Part shown: positions 40,273 to 44,728 of the stretch, one piece after another
How the letters are laid out: the number at the start of each line of letters is the position of its first letter
Position numbering within the stretch: the first letter of the stretch is position 1
Assembly (NCBI GenBank): GCA_934454035.1
Contig: CAKSFY010000005.1
Span: 1 to 44,728, forward strand
From: an uncultured Clostridia bacterium
Lineage (GTDB): Bacteria > Bacillota > Clostridia > UBA1381
Direction: 5' to 3'
DNA: 44,728 nucleotides
Translations under genes and position numbers: made by a program
Notes under the pieces: generated by a model
What the model saw: the letters and a program-made list of their open reading frames with translations, nothing else
Databases searched by the model: none
What the model was told of the DNA's origin: nothing

Positions 40273-40315
40273 AAAAAACTCACCGCCGACATAAGTTAAT
40301 CGGGGTGAGTTTTTT
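40273..40315. terminator. Bidirectional terminator
   Basis: A 12-bp stem (40273-40284 with 40304-40315), with an inner CCGA/TCGG pairing, A-run and T-run ends. It ends the leftward glycosyltransferase operon, whose last stop codon is at 40328. It shares the ACTCACC arm with the preceding palindrome. Confidence 0.88.
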
Positions 40316-40327
40316 GTATATGCTTTT

Positions 40328-41716
40328 TTATTTGCTCAAAATATACACATTGCTTTTTTGCCAGTACGACACGACATCACGGTCGTATTCTATATTTGTA
40401 AATAAATTGCTTATTTCGGGCGGCATATCGGCATTATCCGAAACAAATAAAGCGGCTCTGCTGCATTTTGAAGCGTCGAAATCGGATAATGCAAGCACAT
40501 TATCAAACGGTGAGCCTTGTGATATTTTCGGACGATATATCGGCAAATCCGAATAGTACGAAAGAACTCCGTAAAGCGGTGAGTTTGTGAAGCAGAAAAG
40601 TGCGTCAAAGTTCTCGCTGTTTATATATCCACCTATTTCGCTGTCGGTTTCATTATATTCAAAATCATAATCGGTTTTATAGTTTGCCGCAAAACCGGTA
40701 AGATAAAAGAATATTACAATTATGCTTATGCTTTTTTTATTAATCGAAGCAATACCGACTGCGGCAGCTGCGCACAGAAAGACAAGCGCATGATTTGCAT
40801 ATCTGTCCAAAAAAACGGGACGAACCAAAAGCGAAGCAGCGATTCCGACTGCACAGGTCAGAACAAAAACCAATACTCCGGATAAAAGCGGCAGCCGCTT
40901 TATTTTTTTGCAGGTGATAAGCCCTGCGGCGGAAAGTATATAAACCGCGGCGCTGCCAATCAAGTATGATTTTGTATAGTCGCCGCACTTGAACCAGCTT
41001 TTAAAATATGTGCCTACAGTTTCAAGAGTTATGGGCGAAATCCAATAATCGTTTTCGACCTTGTCGGCAAGCTGCATAATAAATGAAGCAAGCCACGGAA
41101 TATAAAGAACAAGCGCCGCTGCCCCGAATAAAACGGTTTTTATAAACTTTTTTCTTTTTACGGCTGCAATCAGCACAAAGCAGTAAATTATCCCGACCGA
41201 AACAAGCGCAAAATAGTGCGTGTATGCCGACAGTACAAAAAACAGCACAAACAAAAGCCAGTCTTTTAGCTTATCGTCTTTAACTGCCGAGTATGCGTAA
41301 ATTCCGCAGGCAAAAACGAGAAAAATACACCATGAGTACATTCTCACCTGGACGGAGTAAACAGTGAAAACAGGCATTGCGGCAAAGAACACCGAAAATA
41401 AAAATCCTGCTTTTTCACCGTAAAAATCAGAAAGCTTGTAAAATCCTAAAATCATGGTAAGGCAGATTGGAATAATCGAGAAAATCTTTGCTGCCGCAAG
41501 GCTGCCTCCGAAAATTTTCATAAAACATTTAAGCCCGTAATAATAAAGCGGAGGGTGCACATCTTTTGCGGTTATTAAGGCTATATCGGCAAAACTGTGT
41601 TTTATCATGGCAAGTGAATATGCTTCATCATACCAAACATTGCCGTTAAAGATAAGACAAACAAAGCAGACTGTAAAAATCGCAAAGAATGCCCAAAATA
41701 TACCCTTATATCTCAT
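40328..41716 (-). CDS. GT39-type membrane glycosyltransferase
   Basis: A 462-residue integral membrane protein of the PMT/ArnT-like (GT-C) class, with ten or more hydrophobic segments. The first outer loop holds NVWYDEAYSLA (near 29-39), with the catalytic acidic residues, and KDVHPPLYYYG (near 56-66), both family hallmarks. It would transfer a sugar from undecaprenyl-phosphate to a wall polymer, lipid or protein outside the membrane. ATG at 41714-41716 has AAAGGAGAG 8 bases upstream; a longer in-frame start at 41791 lies well inside the upstream gene. It overlaps the GT2 gene by 11 bases, so the two are translationally coupled. Confidence 0.88.
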   Translation of the reverse strand: MRYKGIFWAFFAIFTVCFVCLIFNGNVWYDEAYSLAMIKHSFADIALITAKDVHPPLYYYGLKCFMKIFGGSLAAAKIFSIIPICLTMILGFYKLSDFYGEKAGFLFSVFFAAMPVFTVYSVQVRMYSWCIFLVFACGIYAYSAVKDDKLKDWLLFVLFFVLSAYTHYFALVSVGIIYCFVLIAAVKRKKFIKTVLFGAAALVLYIPWLASFIMQLADKVENDYWISPITLETVGTYFKSWFKCGDYTKSYLIGSAAVYILSAAGLITCKKIKRLPLLSGVLVFVLTCAVGIAASLLVRPVFLDRYANHALVFLCAAAAVGIASINKKSISIIVIFFYLTGFAANYKTDYDFEYNETDSEIGGYINSENFDALFCFTNSPLYGVLSYYSDLPIYRPKISQGSPFDNVLALSDFDASKCSRAALFVSDNADMPPEISNLFTNIEYDRDVVSYWQKSNVYILSK

Positions 41717-42650
41717 CGATATTACTCTCCTTTGCAATAAAAATAGGTCTCTTTTTAACTTCCATATATGTTTTGGAAAGATATTGCCCAATAATGCCTA
41801 TTGAGAATAATTGTACTCCGCTTAAAAGGAACATGAAGCACATCATTGACGGGTATCCGGCAACCGGATCGCCCCATACAAGCGTTTTTATAATTATTAC
41901 AACTATCATAATAAAAGCGGTAAGGCAGAAAATAAGTCCCAAAACAGACGCAATTGCAAGCGGCATTGTGGAAAAAGCAATTATTGCGTCAAGAGAGTAT
42001 TTGAAAAGCTTGAAAAAATTCCACTTTGTGCTGCCTGCCGCACGCTCAACATTTTCAAATGAGAGCCATTTTGTTTTGTATCCGACCCAGCTCATAATTC
42101 CTTTTGAAAAACGGTTGTATTCCGAAACCTGCAAAACAGAATCGGCAACCTGTCTTGTCATCAGACGGAAATCCCTTGCTCCGCTTTTAAATTCGGTGTT
42201 GGAAATTTTATTAATTATTTTGTAAAAAAGCTCTGAAAGTGCCGAGCGGATAACTCCCTCGCCCTTTCTGTCCGAACGGTACGCGGCAACAATATCATAT
42301 TCACCTTTTTTTATTTCTTTGTACATATCGCAGAGAAGCTCAATCGGGTCCTGTAAATCTACATCCATTGTGCATACGTAGTCACCGGAGGCAGCTTTCA
42401 GTCCTGCGTAGATAGCGGCTTCTTTTCCGAAATTTTTGGAGAATGAAATAAATTTAACCTTTTTTGAAACAGCGGCGAGTTTTTTTATATTAATCAGCGT
42501 ATTATCGCTTGAACCGTCATCAACGAAAATAAGCTCGTAATCCGCACCCGGCAGCGTATCCATGATTTTTGTAAATTCGGTGTAAAAAATATCTGTCGAT
42601 TCCTGCTCATTAAAGCAAGGGACAATAACCGAAATGATATCCTTGTCCAT
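41706..42650 (-). CDS. GT2 polyprenyl-phosphate glycosyltransferase
   Basis: A 314-residue enzyme of the DPM1/GtrB/CsbB type, which makes undecaprenyl-phosphate-sugar from a nucleotide sugar on the cytoplasmic face. The GT-A domain (about 5-230) has VIVPCFNEQES near 9-19, FVDDGSSDNT near 43-52, and the metal-binding CTMDVDLQDP near 93-102. Two C-terminal membrane helices (about 232-260 and 270-292) are those of the CsbB/GtrB subgroup. ATG at 42648-42650 has AAAGGAG 8 bases before it. With the downstream GT39 enzyme it forms a complete donor-synthesis and transfer pair, similar in logic to CsbB-YfhO glycosylation of lipoteichoic acid. Confidence 0.95.
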   Translation of the reverse strand: MDKDIISVIVPCFNEQESTDIFYTEFTKIMDTLPGADYELIFVDDGSSDNTLINIKKLAAVSKKVKFISFSKNFGKEAAIYAGLKAASGDYVCTMDVDLQDPIELLCDMYKEIKKGEYDIVAAYRSDRKGEGVIRSALSELFYKIINKISNTEFKSGARDFRLMTRQVADSVLQVSEYNRFSKGIMSWVGYKTKWLSFENVERAAGSTKWNFFKLFKYSLDAIIAFSTMPLAIASVLGLIFCLTAFIMIVVIIIKTLVWGDPVAGYPSMMCFMFLLSGVQLFSIGIIGQYLSKTYMEVKKRPIFIAKESNIDEI

Positions 42651-42729
42651 TTAACTAACTCCTTTTCTGGTTGCATAAATATATTATATAATATTTTCCG
42701 CAATTTGTAAATAATATTTTTATTATGTA

Positions 42730-42776
42730 TTGACTTTTCTCGGAAAATAATATATAATTAATCAAACGATTGATTA
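42730..42776 (+). promoter_or_regulatory. Promoter and TetR-type operator
   Basis: TTGACT (42730-42735), 17 bases, perfect TATAAT (42753-42758), followed directly by the palindrome TAATCAA-ACGA-TTGATTA (42759-42776) over the expected transcription start. Position and form suit self-repression by the TetR protein encoded next. The divergent GT2 gene starts 79 bases to the left of the promoter, so it could share control. Confidence 0.82.
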
Positions 42777-42798
42777 TATAAGGGGAGGAGGGGTGAGT

Positions 42799-43377
42799 TT
42801 GGCTGTATTCAATGAAAAAAATCATGAAGCAAAAAAAATTGAGCTGATGAAAAGGTGTTTTGAATGTTATGCGGATAATGGCTTGAGCGGTGTAGGAATC
42901 AGGGATTTGGGAAGGTACTGCGAAACAAATCCGGCAAATCTTTATACATATTTTAAAGATGTTGATGATATTATCATTCAATCCACCGGGTATTGCATGA
43001 GCAAGGTTGAAGATGATTTCATGGAGAAAGCGCCTCAAAGCTTGAATGATGTAGAAAGGTTTATCAATGAGGTTCCGTATTGGACAGCAAAAAATCACGG
43101 CAAGAAATATCGGCTTATGTATCAGGTCTATACACATCCAAAGTATAGGGAAGATGGCAAAGCTTTTTTTGAGGGTGTGAACAAGCGCTATTCCGAGTAT
43201 GCAACATTGCTGGCAGATAAAATCGGCATTCCGGCAGATGTTTTAAGGCCGATGATTTTTGTGCTGATAAGGGCATGTGTGCATTTTGCACTTTTTGAGG
43301 ATGAATTTTATTTGCAGGAACAGCTTAAAATGCTGAAAATGAGCATAAAATTGTATTTGGATAAAACAGTAAATTAA
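42799..43377 (+). CDS. TetR-family transcriptional regulator
   Basis: A repressor of about 192 residues. The N-terminal helix-turn-helix (about 10-58) has IELMKRCFECYADNGLSGVG then IRDLGRYCETNPANLYTYFKDVDDII, the YxYF pattern of TetR proteins; the C-terminal ligand domain (about 60-190) is all-helical and unassigned. I prefer a TTG start at 42799 because AGGAGG lies 7 bases before it; the GTG at 42793 directly abuts that site. A palindrome sits on its promoter. The adhesin gene starts 21 bases after its stop with its own GGGAGG, so the two form an operon. Confidence 0.88.
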   Translation: MAVFNEKNHEAKKIELMKRCFECYADNGLSGVGIRDLGRYCETNPANLYTYFKDVDDIIIQSTGYCMSKVEDDFMEKAPQSLNDVERFINEVPYWTAKNHGKKYRLMYQVYTHPKYREDGKAFFEGVNKRYSEYATLLADKIGIPADVLRPMIFVLIRACVHFALFEDEFYLQEQLKMLKMSIKLYLDKTVN

Positions 43378-43398
43378 AAAATCAGGGAGGATATTAAA

Positions 43399-44728
43399 AT
43401 GAAAATAAAAAATTATTTGGCGGCTTTTCTGATATTTACAATATGCATGGCATTTGTTCCGTCGTATGTTACAGCAGATACAGCCGTGACATTCACAGCT
43501 GTTGAAGGAACAGGCGATAAGGATACAGACGAAGGCTATGCAAAGCTTATTGACGGAAATATAGACACCAAATGGGGGATATCAAATACAAGTCCGTATA
43601 TAGTTATAAAAGCATCACAAGCTGTTATTGTGACCGGATATATATTTACAACAGGCAATGATAATGCCGGATATAAAGGACGGAATCCGGGAAGCTGGGT
43701 TCTTTCGGGCAGTAATGATTACAACGGAAGCAATACAAATTGGACCCCGATTCATACGATTCCAAACGATGATAAGCTGGAGGACGAAAATCACAAGAGC
43801 TATACTTATTATATAGATGACAATACTAATGCGTATCAATATTATAAATTGCAGATTAATTCGCTTAAGGGCAGCAATTTTATGCAGCTTTCGGAGATGG
43901 AGTTTATATACAGCATCTGCGCGCATAACTGGAAGGAAGTATCGGTGACGGAAGCGTCATGTACCGAGCCGGGATATAGAACTGAGCAGTGCGAAAAATG
44001 CGGACAAGAGCAAAAAATCAAGGTAGCCGAAGCTCTGGGACACCAATTCGACGATGGCCGTGAATGTATTCGATGCGGTACACTTATTTCGATTCAAGTC
44101 GGCGACAGGTACTATGATGAGCTTCAGACTGCCATAAATGAATCGGCAGCAGGGAGTACTGTCAAGCTGATAAATAATGCAACAATTGAAAACACATTGG
44201 AAATATCAAAGGATATTACGCTGGAGCTTAACGGCTTTAATTTAAAGATGACAGGCAGCGGAAGTGTTATAAAAATAACAGGGAAAAAAACCTTTGAGTT
44301 AAAAGATTCAAGTGAAGATAAGACAGGTACAATTACAGGCGGAAATATATCAGGTAATGGCGGCGGTGTTAATATTGATAGTGGTACTTTTAATATGTTC
44401 GGCGGTACCATTACGGATTGCAGTACCTCAGGCACCGATTCGGCTAATTGTAAAGGCGGCGGTGTGTATGTAAATAGAGACAGCACATTTAAAATGTCCG
44501 GCGGTATGATTTCCGACTGTATTTCAAACGGATTCGGCGGCGGTGTCTACGTACTTGCAGGCGGAAAATTTGAGCTGAACGGCGGATATATTACAAATTG
44601 CCGGGCAGAGGAATTTTACGGCGGCGGAATATATTTTAATGGAGGCGCAGGCAGTGATACGGAGAAAACAATTAAAAGCAGCTTTATCACAGGATGTCGG
44701 GCAAATCTTGGCGGTGGAATATATGTCG
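43399..44728 (+). CDS. Large secreted beta-helix adhesin, 3' end outside the window
   Basis: The reading frame is open to the last base: 443 codons without a stop. Signal peptide to about 26 (VTA then DTAV). Residues 30-175 look like an F5/8-type C (CBM32-like) carbohydrate-binding domain (LIDGNIDTKWGIS, GSWVLSGSNDYNG, YYKLQI). A cysteine-histidine-rich segment follows (about 178-232, CAHNWKEV, SCTEPGYRTEQCEKCG, LGHQFDDGRECIRCG), a repeat found in many Clostridial surface proteins and possibly zinc-binding. Then a right-handed beta-helix with repeated GGGVYV/GGGIYF turns and FKMSGGMISDC-type coils, continuing beyond the window. GGGAGG lies 8 bases before the ATG. Expected role: binding to host or plant polysaccharide; an enzymatic beta-helix cannot be excluded. 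Confidence 0.88.
   Translation, partial: MKIKNYLAAFLIFTICMAFVPSYVTADTAVTFTAVEGTGDKDTDEGYAKLIDGNIDTKWGISNTSPYIVIKASQAVIVTGYIFTTGNDNAGYKGRNPGSWVLSGSNDYNGSNTNWTPIHTIPNDDKLEDENHKSYTYYIDDNTNAYQYYKLQINSLKGSNFMQLSEMEFIYSICAHNWKEVSVTEASCTEPGYRTEQCEKCGQEQKIKVAEALGHQFDDGRECIRCGTLISIQVGDRYYDELQTAINESAAGSTVKLINNATIENTLEISKDITLELNGFNLKMTGSGSVIKITGKKTFELKDSSEDKTGTITGGNISGNGGGVNIDSGTFNMFGGTITDCSTSGTDSANCKGGGVYVNRDSTFKMSGGMISDCISNGFGGGVYVLAGGKFELNGGYITNCRAEEFYGGGIYFNGGAGSDTEKTIKSSFITGCRANLGGGIYV

Overview
The window is chromosomal DNA of a low-GC, Gram-positive, spore-forming member of the Clostridia. The evidence is a run of spore and cortex genes (SleB-like hydrolase, SpoVB-like flippase, YabP, YabQ), Bacillus/Clostridium-type -35/-10 promoters and GGAGG ribosome binding sites, a Firmicutes-type SOS box, and several secreted proteins carrying S-layer homology (SLH) or copper-amine-oxidase N-terminal stalk domains. 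Surface-bound carbohydrate-binding and beta-helix proteins suggest a gut or plant-fibre anaerobe; I cannot name the species.

Layout. 0-4 kb: an amino-acid ABC importer (permease and lipoprotein, no ATPase gene in view), an Amidase_6 protein and a SleB-type cortex hydrolase. 4-9 kb: uvrB-uvrA-HAD phosphatase operon, reading leftward under a LexA-type box. 9-17 kb: ABC exporter, small membrane protein, YabE/Rpf-like 3D-domain protein, flavodiiron protein, M14 carboxypeptidase, YtxH-like protein, asparagine synthetase. 17-24 kb: Rrf2 regulator, MFS transporter, SpoVB-like flippase, then the classic yab cluster mazG-hup-rqcP-yabP-yabQ-divIC-S1 protein, and manA. 24.8-33.7 kb: an island of four secreted proteins: an SLH/beta-helix/concanavalin-like protein, an unknown 815-residue partner, a multidomain protein with RsiV-like and chagasin-like (I42) domains, and an SLH-anchored inhibitory serpin. 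34-44.7 kb: GH106-like glycosidase, secA, two glycosyltransferases forming a polyprenyl-phosphate-sugar pair, and a TetR regulator in operon with a large beta-helix adhesin that runs off the window.

The most interesting part is 29.4-33.7 kb. Two adjacent secreted proteins combine a predicted cysteine-protease inhibitor fold, a domain related to the lysozyme-binding part of RsiV, and a serpin with an intact inhibitory hinge on an SLH anchor. The serpin has an ECF-sigma-like promoter (GGAACTT, 15 bases, GTCTAT), and the gene before it has a CopY/BlaI-like palindrome between -35 and -10. Together they look like a surface shield against host or competitor hydrolases; this is a hypothesis. Other points of note are a dispersed intergenic element just downstream of two leftward genes, and a recent 145-bp tandem duplication in a hairpin-rich spacer after secA.

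Opposing genes are often separated by strong hairpins that overlap a stop codon and can work in both directions. No tRNA, rRNA, CRISPR array, transposase or prophage gene was seen.
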